From: Idiomarina rhizosphaerae
GTDB taxonomy: Bacteria; Pseudomonadota; Gammaproteobacteria; Enterobacterales; Alteromonadaceae
Length of the DNA: 64,000 nucleotides
Direction: 5' to 3'
Assembly (NCBI RefSeq): GCF_024159085.1
Contig: NZ_JAMZDE010000008.1
Location: 615,611-679,610, forward strand
The notes under the pieces were generated by a model that was not told the origin of the DNA, did not search any database, and saw only the letters and a list, made by a program, of their open reading frames with translations. Positions 63,975-64,000 of the stretch are shown here, one piece after another. How positions within the stretch are numbered: position 1 is the first letter of the stretch; every line of letters begins with the position of its first letter. A program made the position numbers and the translations under genes.

Positions 63975-64000
63975 CTGTCAACTTATTTCAGGACGGGTCA
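63975..64000 (-). repeat. IS left inverted repeat (orfA side)
   Basis: Read on the minus strand it begins TGACCCGTCCTGAAATAAG; it is the partner of 62703-62728 and lies just upstream of orfA. Confidence 0.95.

Larger units (their letters stand above)
62703..64000 (-). mobile_element. Complete IS3-family insertion sequence
   Basis: 1298 bases bounded by imperfect inverted repeats of about 26 bases (22 identical), each beginning TGACCCGTCCT: 62703-62728 and the complement of 63975-64000. It encodes OrfA and OrfB on the minus strand with a -1 frameshift site, all intact, so it may be active. The right end coincides with the end of the window, so target duplication cannot be checked. Confidence 0.95.

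Overview
The window is ordinary core chromosome of a gammaproteobacterium, most likely a marine Alteromonadales and probably Idiomarina or a close relative. This is inferred from protein character and gene order; no database was searched. Several blocks keep the Escherichia coli gene order: fadD-slp-tsaB-yoaA; hisLGDCBHAF(IE); apt-dnaX-ybaB-recR-htpG-adk; yajG next to ampG; nrdR-ribD; and a rearranged form of the ettA-radA-serB-ytjB-tatD-prfC-deoBAC-rimI-holD neighbourhood. The only clearly mobile DNA is a complete IS3-family element at the right edge.

Layout. 1-5270 (minus): fadD start, an alpha/beta hydrolase, Slp lipoprotein, TsaB, the YoaA helicase and two small hydrophilic proteins. 5375-12677 (plus): complete histidine operon behind a His-rich leader peptide and attenuator. 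12674-15284 (minus): MATE transporter, hydrolase, MAPEG protein. 15360-22193 (minus): adk, htpG with a near-perfect heat-shock promoter, recR, ybaB, dnaX with an A10 slippery run, apt, and a single-domain response regulator. 22229-23975 (minus): DUF692 (MNIO) enzyme, its DUF2063 partner and a 40-residue membrane peptide. 24050-29059 (minus): six-gene TonB2-type energy-transduction operon. 29527-31259 (plus): priC, a histone-deacetylase-like enzyme and a ComFB protein. 31268-33315 (minus): 4.5S RNA, an enoyl-CoA hydratase and a FabH-like synthase. 33445-36830 (plus): yajG, cyclophilin, ampG, panE. 36827-40821 (minus): ribB with a degenerate ribA domain, ribD, nrdR, glyA. 40981-56189: ettA, radA, a double-PilZ protein, serB, ytjB, tatD, prfC, a chemoreceptor, deoB-deoA-deoC, rimI, holD. 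56257-56333: tRNA-Trp. 56429-62473: an HDOD protein and tamA-tamB. 62502-62702: an unexplained GC-rich, highly structured segment. 62703-64000: the IS element.

Functional themes are histidine, riboflavin, one-carbon and deoxyribonucleoside metabolism; DNA replication and repair (dnaX, holD, priC, recR, radA, yoaA); and envelope work (TonB2, TamAB, AmpG, Slp). Convergent genes are packed tightly: five pairs overlap at their 3' ends.

The items most worth following up are the structured segment between tamB and the IS, which has some features of a retron-type RNA; the MNIO cassette without its usual precursor peptide; the dnaX slippery run, where both alternative frames stop within a few codons; and two small proteins ending in the same D-x-Y-A motif on either side of yoaA-tsaB. 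None of these is proven by sequence alone.
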